A stretch of 64,000 nt of DNA from Zanthoxylum bungeanum. Its lineage: Eukaryota; Streptophyta; Magnoliopsida; Sapindales; Rutaceae. Below, piece after piece: positions 32,459-43,378 of the stretch. Within the stretch, counting starts at the first letter, position 1; every line of letters begins with the position of its first letter. Where the stretch lies: positions 1 through 64,000 of the forward strand of contig SKCR01007555.1 in assembly GCA_019454045.1 (NCBI GenBank). Reading direction: 5' to 3'. The translations under genes were made by a program, and so were the position numbers. The notes below the pieces were generated by a model. The model saw only the letters and a list, made by a program, of their open reading frames with translations. It searched no databases and was not told the DNA's origin.

Positions 32459-32700
32459 GTCGCGACACAGATTTTACGGTGCGTCGCGACATGTCTTCCT
32501 TCAACACGTGTCCCCATTATATCAATCATCATGTCGCGACGCATGGAGCCTGCATCACGTCGTGACGCACCTAATGAAACAAAGACACCGCCGACTTACC
32601 AACACGTGTCCCCAACGTGGATTCACCATTCTCTGACACTTATCCCCAATATGCACGCGCGTCGCAACGTAAAAAGAAAATGGGTGTCGCGACGCGTGAC
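32459..32700 (+). promoter_or_regulatory. cluster of GTCGCGAC palindromes in the Athila U3
   Basis: Six copies or near-copies of GTCGCGAC: near 32459, 32483, 32534, 32559 (TCGTGAC), 32660 (TCGCAAC) and 32685, all within 260 bp upstream of the TATA box. They are CpG-rich in an AT-rich neighbourhood. Possible binding sites or a methylation target. Confidence 0.5.
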
Positions 32701-32710
32701 CCAAATTGCC

Positions 32711-32718
32711 TATAAATA
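32711..32718 (+). promoter_or_regulatory. TATA box of the Athila LTR
   Basis: TATAAATA in GCCTATAAATATGAGC, a strong plant TATA context, about 480 bp into the LTR. Confidence 0.6.
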
Positions 32719-33060
32719 TGAGCGTCTGGCATCATAAATTTTCATACTTTCTTTCCTGATTCCTCTGTAAATCTTGGAGAGAGAGTGTCTTGTTTGTTTA
32801 TTTACTAAAGCTTTTTGTAATGTCTTTTTCTTTCAGTAATAAAAGTACAAGTATGTTTTATTACAAAATGAGTAGCTAATTCTTTTATGCTAGGGTAAGG
32901 ATGAAACTTTTTATGAAAAAACATAGAGTAAACTCGCTTCTATTATAATAAAACTTTTATAATGAAAACATAGAGTAAACTCGCTTCTATTATAATAAAT
33001 AAATTGAAATCTAATGATTAAAACTTGATTTAATTCTAGATCAATTATTGACAATCTGTA

Positions 33061-33410
33061 TACCGCATTTATGGCTGGTTTTATCTTTTCACCGCCTATA
33101 TGGCTGGTTTTATCTTTTCATCGCCTTTATGGCTGGTTTTATCTTTTAACCCCCTTTATGGCTGGTTTTATCTTTTCACCGCCTTTATGGCTGATTTTAT
33201 CTTCTTATCGCCTTTATGACTGGTTTTATCTTGTCACCGCCTTTGTGGCTGGTTTTATACGATTTTGGCATAATTAAGTACCTTGGTAGGACTTGTTATA
33301 GACAAACGGTATCACCGCCTTTATGGCTGGTTTTATATTTTTGGCATGCTTAGTACCTTGGTAGGACTAATTATTGACAGAAATGATTACCACCTTTATG
33401 GCTGGTTCTT
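33061..33410 (+). repeat. 30-bp minisatellite in the Athila LTR
   Basis: About seven contiguous units of CCTTTATGGCTGGTTTTATC plus TTTTCACCG-type ends (33068-33258), then two more spaced units near 33314 and 33390. The open frame through it (33071-33277) reads repeated MAGFIFSPP-like peptides and is a repeat artefact. Confidence 0.8.
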
Positions 33411-33729
33411 TTTATTGGCATAATTAATTCCTGAAATAAATTAAGTGGGTAACAATGGCATTTGTAGATTATAATAAAGCAAGGTTTCTAAATGTTTAAA
33501 AGACTAAAAGTGGATCCCCTAACTCCAGCATTTCATTCTATTACTGTAATTCAATCTAAAAGTCTCCAACTACTTCAAAAAATCAAACTTTTCTTTTCTG
33601 CACTGCTCATTATTCTATTTTACTAAATGTCTTCTCTGTGGATCGACACCGGACTCACCGGGTTATTTTATTACTTCAACACTCTTATACTTGGGAGTAA
33701 AAGACCACTTTTCGAGCGTGTCAAGTTTT

Positions 33730-33747
33730 TGGCGCCGTTGCCGGGGA
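33730..33747 (+). other. primer-binding site, tRNA-Asp type (Athila)
   Basis: TGGCGCCGTTGCCGGGGA, preceded by TCAAGTTTT. This is the usual Athila PBS, complementary to the 3' end of plant tRNA-Asp. Confidence 0.85.
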
Positions 33748-34332
33748 AGTATTATTTAGTATATAGAATAATTATTAATTTATTCTTTCTCTACTTTTCT
33801 TTTCTTTATTTTTTCATATTTGTTTTTATTTAATTTATGCATCTTATCTTCTTCTTTTTTTCTTTTTATGGATCCAAATTGTTCTGATTAATCCTTAATG
33901 AACCCTGAACCCAGAAATCTCACGTATAGACAAACCTTGTTGTTAATTTTTTTTGGTTACAGGAAATAAAAAAATCAACTTAAAAGGTATTTACTATTCA
34001 TTAAAGAATTTTTTGAACCATCCCTATATAGAGATGCTCTCATAAACTTCACGAAAACATAATTCAAGACATTGAGAAAAATGAACGAGAAATTCAATTG
34101 AGATCGGAATTAACAAGGGTTAGAGGACGTTTTTAGATCTAAATCACTACATCTGTATTTTCGTTATTTGTATTTTTCATTTTGTTATTTTATTCTCTTA
34201 GTTTTTAACTTTTGTACTTGCAATTTCATATTTTTTTCATATAGTTTATCTTTAAGTTGCATGAAACACTGGTCTCGAACATCTAGCGGCAGATTAGAAA
34301 AAGAGTCTTCATCACCTCCATTGTTTGTCAGA
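33748..34332 (+). other. Athila leader, non-coding
   Basis: T-rich sequence between the PBS and gag with no supported gene. Long T and TTTC runs lie at 33770-33990 and 34150-34250. Confidence 0.5.
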
Positions 34333-34829
34333 ATGGCTGAAAACCAAAATGAAAATCCACCTGCCCGAGTTGAAAACCCAGTTATTTAGGAAGAAAACGA
34401 GTCTCAACATGAAGATCCTAATCACCCTTGGACACTCAGACAATTCATGAATCCCACTAGGTTAGGATCACCATCTTGCATTGTTTTTCCACCAGAAGCA
34501 TCACGTTTCAATTTTAAGTCAAGTGTCATCAATATTTTACCCACATTCCACGGTCTAGAATCAGAAAACCCTTATCAGCACGTAAGAGAGTTCGAAGAAT
34601 TATGTAACACTTGCACATACCAAAATTGTAGCATTAATATAATTCGGTTAAAGATTTTTCCATTTTCTTTAAAGGATAAAGCTAAAATTTGGCTACAAAA
34701 TCTTAGGTCAGGATCTATTAGAACATGGGCTGATTTACAAGAGTAGTTTCTTAAAACGTTCTTTCCTCCTCAAAGGACAAATTCCTTTAAGAGAAGAATT
34801 ACAACATTCACACAATAGTCGGGGAAAAA
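34333..34829 (+). pseudogene. Athila gag, N-terminal part
   Basis: Starts at ATG 34333 (MAENQNENPPARVENPVI), then an in-frame TAG at 34387. It continues in the same frame through a typical gypsy gag segment: INILPTFHGLESENPYQHVREF, then LKDKAKIWLQNL. A second TAG at 34744 precedes FLKTFFPPQRT. It is interrupted at 34829 by the solo copia LTR. The two stops and a later frame change make it non-functional. Gag would form the particle shell. Confidence 0.8.
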
Positions 34830-36746
34830 TGTTGGACAATTATGACCCATAACGTCACTATTTGTAAAAGACATTGTGGTTTTTGTACAAATTAACTATG
34901 TGACAATGTATAAATGATAAAAGTCCTTATGATTAGTTCCGGATTAATAAGATATGAGAAAATATCAATCCATAAAGGTTTAATCATTTAATATCCCTAG
35001 TTGTACTATTATTGAGATTGGACATCGATAATGCGTAATAGACTAGTATTGCACTTGTGCTCGTTGTGGGAGCATAACGACATAGTTCTCATATATTTAA
35101 GTATTGGATACTTATGCAAGTGTGATAGGAGTTTGTGTTTACCGATGGTACGGGAACAGCTTCACTCTGGATAGATCCATCGGAATCTCATTGGTAGTAT
35201 GACTATGTGTCTATGGGAATCTGATTCAGGGTATGTGTATTTGGTCTTAACCTGAGACTTCCATCGCTAATACTTACGACGATCAATACACTTTGGTTTT
35301 GGTCTTCCGGGACTTTAACAGGTTCTGTGTACGCCTCTTCTGGGTTTATTGAGAATCGTAGTGTATTGGGTGTGATGTCAAGACGGAAGTATCACTTCAG
35401 TCATATGGAGATGATGATCACGCAGGGATACAGAACTGGTTCTCTATTATGTTGCAACTATCGGGATAATATGACAAGGTCATGATTATCCGATTATAGA
35501 GACTAGTTGCTTGTGATCTGATATATGCTTCGTACGGGGCAGACACTATTCCAGCAACATGCCTTGCATGTGACATCTGATACTGGATCGCAAAACGCAA
35601 TACTACGTATACTACGCCTATTATAGATTTTATATTCCTTAAAGAATATTTCTGGAGATTGGGTAGGCACAACGCTTTGCTAGAAGCCAACCATGTCACG
35701 TAAATCGGTAAGAATGTGGTACCAGGTACGCACGTGTTTGGATAGTCCGACGACCAGATTTACTGCCAACATATCCAGGGATCTCATGGGTCGCTTCCCA
35801 AAGATTCACCGATGACGTATGACTCGAACATAATTCGAAATTAATTTGGGATTAATTAGATGAGAGAGAAAATTAATCTAGGATTAACTACGACAAGATT
35901 TATCTGGGATAAAATTCCATTTGAAGAGAGAGAATAATTAATTCGGAATTAATCGATAAAATAATATATTCGATATATTAAATGAAATTGGATTTCATAA
36001 CGGAATTAAAATTGGATTTTGATTCAGGCGAACGAATTAATTTAGAATTAATTCGTGACCGACTTTAATAGTAATTTTGCTAGGCATAATTATTTAATTA
36101 AATTTGATTTAATTATGTCGCAACGGAAAATTTGTTAATTCGGAATTAATGAAGCCGAGTCCGGGATGTGCTTGCGGGCCCACTAAGATTTTGAATCAAG
36201 TGGGGCCCACATCAAGTCACATCATTAGTCACTTTATTTACTTTATGGTGATGGAAGTTAGTGAGCAAATTATTGGTAACTTGTTGCTTACACAAGTTTG
36301 ACTTCTGATGGACATTTACTAACTGCACTTTTGGTAAATGGATTTGATTTTTGAAATCAATAATACATTTAACAAAATTTGAAAACTCACTCACTCTCTC
36401 AACACACACAAAACCGTGAGCCTCTCCCTCTCCTTTTCTTCTCCATTTTGCCGAGAACTAGAAAGAGCAATAGGAAACTTTTTGTTGCAAAATTTTCAAG
36501 TGCTAGCACACATTAGATCATACAAAGGTGATAGGAAAACATTCCCTAGAGTTTGGAATCTCAAACTTCAAGCTTGGAGCTTCAATATACATCAAAGAGA
36601 GAAGCTTGGATCAACTTCTCAAAGTGGAATCTTTGAACTCTACATCTACATCCAACCGAGCATTGTAAGTATTTTCCGCTAACTTCTTTTGGTATTCACA
36701 TGCTTCATGCTTAATATGATCTTGGTTCGTTCATTAGAACCCAACA
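34830..36746 (+). mobile_element. solo copia LTR inside Athila gag
   Basis: 1917 bp, TGTTGGACAATTATGACCC ... GAACCCAACA, same family as the other copia LTRs, with GTGCTAGCAC (36500-36509) and a donor-like GTAAGTATT (36665-36673). No PBS, internal region or second LTR; Athila gag continues on both sides. The flanking 5-mers are AAAAA (34825-34829) and AAATA (36747-36751), a TSD with one mismatch. It arose by LTR-LTR recombination of a full element. Confidence 0.88.
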
Positions 36747-37106
36747 AAATACTTTACCAATGTTTGGAGAGGTATAAAAAGATGTTAAATATTTGTCCAC
36801 ATCACGGGTTTGAAACATGGAGGTTAGTTGCCCAATTTTACGAGGGTTTAACACCCCAAGGTAGACAAGTAGTGGAGATGATGTGTAATGGTGAGTTCAG
36901 GGACAAAAATCTTAGAGATGCACTAGATTACCTAGAGCACATAGCAGAGAATACACAACAATGGGATACAATTGGTACATATGAGTCATCTATTAAACCA
37001 TAGCCATCTGGTAGAGGTATGTTTAACCCTAGGGAGACCATGACCTTACTGCCAAGTATGCATTTATGTTTAAAAAAAATTGAGGCTTTAGAAACAAGGA
37101 GGAGTG
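36747..37106 (+). pseudogene. Athila gag, middle part
   Basis: Continues gag after the solo LTR: ILYQCLERYKKMLNICPHHG, then FYEGLTPQGRQVVEMM and DALDYLEHIA, a typical Athila/gypsy gag retropepsin-proximal helix region. A stop occurs at 37001-37003, then recognisable residues (PRETM, KKIEALETRR) up to the insertion of element E. Bases 37102-37106 (GAGTG) are the left TSD of E. Confidence 0.8.
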
Positions 37107-38187
37107 TGTTGGACAATTATGACCCATAACATCACCATTTGTACAGAACATGGTGTTGTTGAACAAATTAACTATGTGACAAAGGAAATTGTACTTTTAT
37201 CATTTTGTAATTAGATTACTTGGATATATAAATGATAAAAGTCCATATGATTAGTACCGGATTAATAAGATATGAGACAGTATTAATCCACACAAGGTTT
37301 AATCATTAAATATCCATAGTCTTAGTAATTGCATCGAGAATTTATCTGGGATGAAATTCGTCGAGAAGAGATAGAAAGCGATTAATTTAGAATTAATCGG
37401 TAAAGTAATTTAATCGTTAAATTAGATTTTACTATTTAATTTCTTTAAGTTGGGCTAAAATAATATATTGGATATATTAATTGAAATTATATTTCAATGC
37501 AGAATTAAAATTAGATTTTAATTCAAGCGAACAAATTATTTTAGAATTAATTCGTAAGCGACTTACATAATAATATTGTGAGGCATTATTATTTAATTAA
37601 ATTGGATTTAATTAAGTTGCAACGGTAATTTGCTTAATTCGGATTAAGCGAACCCGGGCCCGAGCGAAGTTGCATGTTGGATTTTCCGACTTAAATTTGG
37701 AATTTCAAGTGGGACCCACCAACTTACATCAAAGTGTTTGACACTTGATGGAATTTGGTAAGTGGTTGAGAATTAAATCTTGGATTGCTTTCTCTACACT
37801 CAAGTAAAATTCCAACACACTTTGTCTTTAATTTTAAAAAGACATATACCAACTTTGAGGTCAACTTGAAGATATGATTTTAGAAATCAAAATTGCACTA
37901 TTCCTCTTCTCTCTCACTAAAATGTCGTGAACAATGTTCTTGGAGGACAAAGTTTTCTTTCAAAATTGTTCTTGCTAGCACATCAAGAAGTGGATCAAGG
38001 TGATAGGGAAACTCACCCAAGTGTTGGAAACACTCATGAAAGCTTGGAGCTTCCACCGAAACGCATTACATCATTGGAAATTTTCGAAATCTCCTCAAAC
38101 AATCAATGTGAGTATTCCGCAACTCTCTTGTTAATTCACACACAAATCACTCTTAGACGATCTTGGAATGTTCTAGGCTCACTTACA
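37107..38187 (+). mobile_element. 5' LTR of element E with a large internal deletion
   Basis: 1081 bp, TGTTGGACAATTATGACCC ... ACTTACA. Compared with the 3' LTR (2035 bp) it lacks about 950 bp between TATCCATAGTCTTAGTA (near 37322) and TCGAGAATTTATCTGGG. It keeps the donor-like GTGAGTATT (38108-38116) and a TGCTAGCA palindrome near 37974. Confidence 0.88.
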
Positions 38188-38188
38188 A

Positions 38189-38200
38189 TGGTATCAGAGC
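38189..38200 (+). other. primer-binding site of element E (tRNA-iMet type)
   Basis: TGGTATCAGAGC one base after the LTR, the canonical plant copia iMet PBS. Confidence 0.9.
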
Positions 38201-39721
38201 ATCCTATGTTTGATTTGGAATTCTTGGGTTCATGACTTTAAATTGGGTATTTTTACTTGGAGCATGAAAATGCAAAATTGATGGTTTGGTTGAGCTTGGA
38301 TGATGTTTAATTGGATTTGTACATCTTAGGAATTGAGAAAATGAATTGCATAATTTTTTCCCTAATTCCATAGCCTTGGCCGAATGCACCCTGGGATAAA
38401 TCATGGTGATTTTTTGAAATTTGACAATTGGATATGTTAAATGGCATGAATTGAATATTGATTATTGATTTAATTGGATTGAAATCAAAAATTGGATGTT
38501 AATTTTATGCCTTTGCCGTGAATGGAGCATGTTATTAGAAGATTGATTTTGCTTCAATTTGTGTTGGACATGAATTTGAAATGTAGAGCATGATTAATTG
38601 AATTAATTAGTGTTTTGGAAGCATTAGATTAATTAATTAATTATGGTATTTACACTTGAATTGAATTAATTTGTAATTTGGAATAATGAATTAATTTAAT
38701 TTATTGTATTTGGGCTTAATGGGCTTGGTTGGGCCAAGTTTGGTTTAGGATAATTGGTTGGATCCAATTGTATTTAAAACCATTTCCATAAAGTCCAAAT
38801 ATGATAATTGGGCCTTTAAAATTTTAATTGGGCCTAATGGGCCTAAATTGATTTTTGGCATGGGGTGATTCCTAATTGGGCCTTGGCATCTTGGGTTTGA
38901 CCCATAATTGCCAAAGCCTATGCCTAAAGAATTAATTAAAAGCCCATTGGACTTTAATTGAATAATATTGGATACTAATTGGGCCTTTGAGACCCATAAA
39001 GATTGGATTTGGAATCCAAGTCTAAAAGACACTATTGAAAGTGTAATTATTTAATTTGGAATTAAATAGGAATTAGTATTGAATATAATTTAAATTGGAT
39101 TTAAAATTATTGTTCAATATAATTCAAGAATACGTACTTTGAGTATTTAATCTTAAACGAGTTGGATTCGCGTAAATCAAATCGTTCTTTAAACATTGGA
39201 TGGTCAATAATCAAAAATTAATTAATTGGATTAGATTGATTGATAACATGATATGTGTGAATACTTGGATGTATGAATGAATAATGTATATCGGATGGAT
39301 ATTAGAAGGGTGATGGAAATTTTGGAAATTGTTGTAATAAATTTAGAATTTATTAAATTAGACCTGTGTGTCTAGCCTATTATCTTTATTCTCTTTGTAT
39401 TTCTCTTCTCACCAATTCCCCTCAATGTAAATGAGGTTTCTTTAGAAGTATTATGTAATTGGGTAAAAGTATGAATAGTGCTAGCGGGAGAGATGAAAGA
39501 GAGAGATTTTTTCTAGGAACAAATTGTATTATATATCCATCCGAATATATTATTATTTTATTCGCGTCTTGTTATGCTTTTAGAATGCATGCTTAAGGGT
39601 GTATGATGAGACCTAATTAAATATAATAAATTGGTTGCCAAATCGCGAAAAAAATCCTTATTTTATATTAAATGTTTTTCTTTCCATTAGTGATTCTCTC
39701 TCAAGTTCCAAGATTGGCATT

Positions 39722-39745
39722 GGTTTGTTGGCCAAAGTCAAGACC
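39722..39745 (+). promoter_or_regulatory. leader hairpin 1 of element E (palindromic loop)
   Basis: GGUUUG, loop UUGGCCAAAGU, CAAG-A-CC. Same structure as in D. Confidence 0.5.
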
Positions 39746-39811
39746 TTTGTCCATCGCAGATGTGTTTTAATCACGAAAGCTTTGTTCCATATCATACGTC
39801 TTGGGCAAGTT

Positions 39812-39839
39812 GTGATTTGTTGGCCAAAGTCAAGGTCAC
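39812..39839 (+). promoter_or_regulatory. leader hairpin 2 of element E (palindromic loop)
   Basis: GUGAUUUG, loop UUGGCCAAAGU, CAAG-G-UCAC. The fourth pair is A-U as in D; the bulged base is G instead of A. Confidence 0.55.
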
Positions 39840-40081
39840 TTATTGTTCATTGACCTCGATTACGAAGTTTTCCCACTATCAAAGGGTCACGCTTAATTAG
39901 TTTCATTAAGCTTGTTGAGCCAAAGCCAAGGCTTAGTTGATTCACAGGAAAACGTTAGGGAATATATTGGATATATTGGCATATATTGGATATATGTTTC
40001 AAACTTGGAGGTCCACCTACCGGATCTAGGAATTGGATGAGATCCAATTGATCTTAGAGATCTACCTAGTTAAGTTTCATA

Positions 40082-40107
40082 CAATTTGTTGGCCAAAGTC
40101 AAGGTTG
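40082..40107 (+). promoter_or_regulatory. leader hairpin 3 of element E (palindromic loop)
   Basis: CAAUUUG, loop UUGGCCAAAGU, CAAG-G-UUG. It lies 270 nt after hairpin 2. Confidence 0.5.
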
Positions 40108-40532
40108 TGTGTTATTTAACGGGATCCTAGCCCACTAGGAAACCAGGTTTCCCGAGTACTCCACAGAGGGTTAGAGGCTCGCTGAAAAATAGTGGGAGGC
40201 AAGTATTAAATTTACAATTTCGTTTAGATACTTGCCAATACGCGCTCATTTCATTTTTCGTCATTAATTATTTAAATAAAAATATATTAGTTGGACTAAT
40301 ATTCAATTGTTATTTCAATTGAACAATTGGACTGTATTCAAACTACTTCATTTGTAGTTGGTTTATAATTGGATTATAGCAATCAATACATTTGAATGTA
40401 ACCAATCAATAGTAGTTGATTATATAGTTAGACTATAGAAATCATTATATTCGATTGCACCCGAAATCGTTGATTGGATAGTTGAACTATTGGAATCAAG
40501 ATAATTGAAAGATTAGCGTTTAGAACATAATC

Positions 40533-41290
40533 ATGGGTGAAAATGTCTTTAAACGGCTCTAATTTTCAGATTGGGAATAGAACCTCAGGATAGTCCTGGG
40601 AACTGAGAAGTTATTCTATTTGATAGAGAAACCTCTCGAGTCTGAGCCCGAAGTTAAGCAAATAGTAGTGCATGAGCTTTGGAAGACTCATGATGATGAT
40701 AACTTTAGTGCTCAATCCTTTATGCTTGATGCAATGACACTTTAATTTTTTCATCAAAACTAAGGATTAGATCCTTATACCATGATGTTGAAATTAAGGG
40801 ATCTTCATAGATCTAACCTTAGATCTTAGAAGTACGAATTGCAAAAGAAGCTCTTTCACCCGCGTAAGTCAGAAGGTACGTCTGTCGAGCATTAGGTGTC
40901 ACAGATGATTGTTGACATCGAACAGCTAGGTTAGTTGGGCATTACCTACGAGGCCGAGACTTCCAAATATTTGATCTCACAGTCTCTGCCAGAAAGTAGG
41001 GGCATGTTCATTAAGAACAAAGAGAAAACTCTTGGAGAGTTGATGGCTATGCCCAAGAAGGCAGAGCCAGAGCTTCTAAAAGGGGCAAAGGCAAAATCGT
41101 CACAGTCTTCTGGGAAGACAAAGGAGATATCCCAAGATGTTTGCCTAAACTGTGGCAAACGAGGTCATTGGAAGCGTGACTACAGTATGGACAAGGCAGA
41201 CATGAAGGAAGTGAAGGCGGGCAAGGCACCGGCTTCAAGTATGTTTGTTATAAACATGTCCATAACTAGTTTTAAAATTGGATTTTAATA
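40533..41290 (+). pseudogene. copia gag copy 1, element E
   Basis: Starts ATGGGTGAAAATGTC (MGENVFK, as in D from residue 12) but meets a stop after nine codons. Later parts are recognisable: the QLG*LGITYE segment with a TAG at about 40930 that all three E gag copies share, and a clear CCHC knuckle (CLNCGKRGHWKRDY, last Cys changed to Tyr) near 41140-41180. It ends at the protease (TGCGTYICTD-like, near 41290). Non-functional. Confidence 0.8.
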
Positions 41291-42987
41291 CTGGATGTGG
41301 TACATACATATGTACTGATGTGCGGGATCTGCTGACTAGTTGAGACTGACTTCAGATGAGATTGACCTATGAGTCGGAAACGAGACGAGAGTTGCTGTTT
41401 TAACCGTAGAAACCTAAGTTTTGGAACTACCATTGGGGCATATACTTGAATAAGGAGACTGTTATAATTTAACAGTTTGACTAGAAACATTATGTATATA
41501 TCTAGTTCAACCCGTTGCGCGTACACCTTTATATTCTAAAACACTAAGTGTTTTGTTTATAAAGATGATATTGAGATATACACATTAGATGTGAATAACA
41601 GTAATTATATTTTGAATATAAACAAATCTCAAACATATAACATGACAAACAAATAGCTCAAACTGAATTAATCAGATGAGACTTATTTGTGGCATTGTTG
41701 TCTGGGACACATTAACAAGACTCGTATATCCACACTTTCGAAGAGTGGATACTATGACAGATTTGATTCTATTTCAAATGATGTCTATGAATCTAGTTTA
41801 TTAGGCAAAGTGCCTAAAACACCTTTTACTTGTAAAAGTGCAAGTGTAACCGATCTGGTAGCCCTCGTTCATAGTGACGTAAGTGGGCCCATATCTAGCT
41901 AGGCTAAAGGTGGATATGAATACTTCGTAACCTTTAAAGATGTGGCATCGCGTTACAGTTATGTGTATCTTATGAAACACAAGTCAGAAACTTTTGAGTA
42001 ATTCAAAGAGTTTCGACACGAAGTAAGAAAATAAACCGGTAAAAGTATTAAAAACATTATGGTTGGACCATAGTGTAAAATACTTAAACATATAAGTTTC
42101 AAGATTACTGAAAGAGTATGATATTCTTTCATAGTGGACTCCTCCCGGGACACCTCAACTTGACGTTGTGTCAGAACAGAGAAACCGAACTTTGTTAGAC
42201 ATGGTAAGGTTAATGATGAGTCGCTATGAGCTACCAATTTCCTTATGAGGATTAACATTAAACAGTGTAGTACTTATTTTGAATAAGGTTCCATGAAAAT
42301 CTATTAGACAGACTTCATATTGTATATGAACAGGAAAGAAACCAGGTTTCTCATTCCTGAAGATTTGGGAATGTTGGGCATATGTTTGGATGATACCTAA
42401 CTAGAACCCAAATCGGATAAGTGCCTATTTGTAGGTTGTCCTAGGGAAACCAAAGTATAATACTTATACAACTCACAAGAGAACAATGTAATTGTTGCTC
42501 TCTATGTGGTTTTCCTAAGAGGAATTCCAATATGCAGTGGTAATTGGGAGGAAAGTAAAACTCGAAGAAAAATCAGAGTAATATTGTTCTAGGCACCGAA
42601 TCCTCACGGAACACAAACAGTTCATCAGGGATGAAACTGTAAAACAATCTTCGAATACACAAGAACCGCGTAAGTCGGAGAGAGTCAGAAAAAAACCTGG
42701 GAGTTATGGGTTTCTGATCTCACCTCATGTCGATATCAATCTTATTAAGGAAGACAAACCGGCTACATATGAGGAAGTGATACAAGGTATCGACTCCTTT
42801 TATGGCAAAGTGCTATGAAGTCCGAAATGGATTCCATGTATACCAATTATGTTTGGGCACTGGTTGATGTAGAAGAATACATTATGCCTATTGGTAATAA
42901 AATGAGTCTTCAAGGAAGACATACATGGATGGCAACATACAAATGTACACAGCTAGGCCTTTACAGAAAGGGTATTGTCATCAATAT
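41291..42987 (+). pseudogene. copia pol copy 1 (protease to start of RT), element E
   Basis: Collinear with D residues of about 300 to 875: protease remnant, pre-integrase zinc region (WHCCLGHINKTRISTLSKSG at 41687), integrase, linker, and the first part of RT up to QYGV. The integrase contains FE-stop-FKEF (GAGTAATTC near 41996), a stop shared by all E copies. It ends at the RT-to-gag junction; the RT catalytic region is absent from this copy. Confidence 0.8.
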
Positions 42988-42993
42988 GGTGTC

Positions 42994-43378
42994 GCAGATG
43001 ATTGCTGACATCGAACAGCTAGGTTAGCTGGGCATTACCTACGAGCCCGAGACTTCCAAAGATTTGATCTCACAGCCTCTGCCCGAAAGCTAGGGCATGT
43101 TCATTAATAACCAAGAGAAAACTCTTTGAGAGTTGATGCCTATGCTCAAGAAGGAAGAGCCCGAGCTTGTAAAAGGGGCAAAGGAAAAATCATCACAGTC
43201 TTCTGGGTATACAAAGGACATATCCCAAGATGTTTGCCTAAACTGTGGCAAACGGGGTCACTGGAAGTGTGACTGCAGTATGGAAAAGGCAGACATGAAG
43301 GAAGTGAAGGCGGGCAAGGCTCAAGCTTCAAGTATATTTTTTGATAAACATGTCCACAACTAGTTTTAAAATTGGATT
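42994..43378 (+). pseudogene. copia gag copy 2 (C-terminal half), element E
   Basis: Gag from the middle onward, fused to RT at its left. It contains the shared TAG (AGGTTAGCTGGG), a good CCHC knuckle (CLNCGKRGHWKCDC near 43240-43285) and the link to protease. No start codon of its own. Confidence 0.8.

Larger units (their letters stand above)
32230..33723 (+). mobile_element. Athila-type gypsy LTR
   Basis: 1494 bp, starts TGTGGTGAACAC after the PPT and ends in GCGTGTCA before the PBS. It contains a TATA box (TATAAATA, 32711-32718), an AATAAAA polyadenylation-like signal near 32839, six TCGCGA-type motifs upstream of the TATA box, and a minisatellite downstream. Confidence 0.8.
38201..40532 (+). 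other. leader of element E, non-coding
   Basis: About 2.3 kb, collinear with the other copia leaders. GCTAGCGGG lies near 39482; hairpins 1-3 are at 39722, 39812 and 40082; the acceptor-like site is mutated (CAA at 40324-40326); TTGATTATA-type tandem units lie at 40330-40500. No gene. Confidence 0.75.

Noticed and set aside
33071..33277. Hydrophobic repeated peptide frame resembling a membrane protein
   Set aside because: It is a translation of the 30-bp minisatellite in the Athila LTR.
33730..33747. tRNA-like sequences (also 38189, 50103, 15511)
   Set aside because: They are short primer-binding sites complementary to tRNA 3' ends, each directly after an LTR. No cloverleaf or complete tRNA gene is present.
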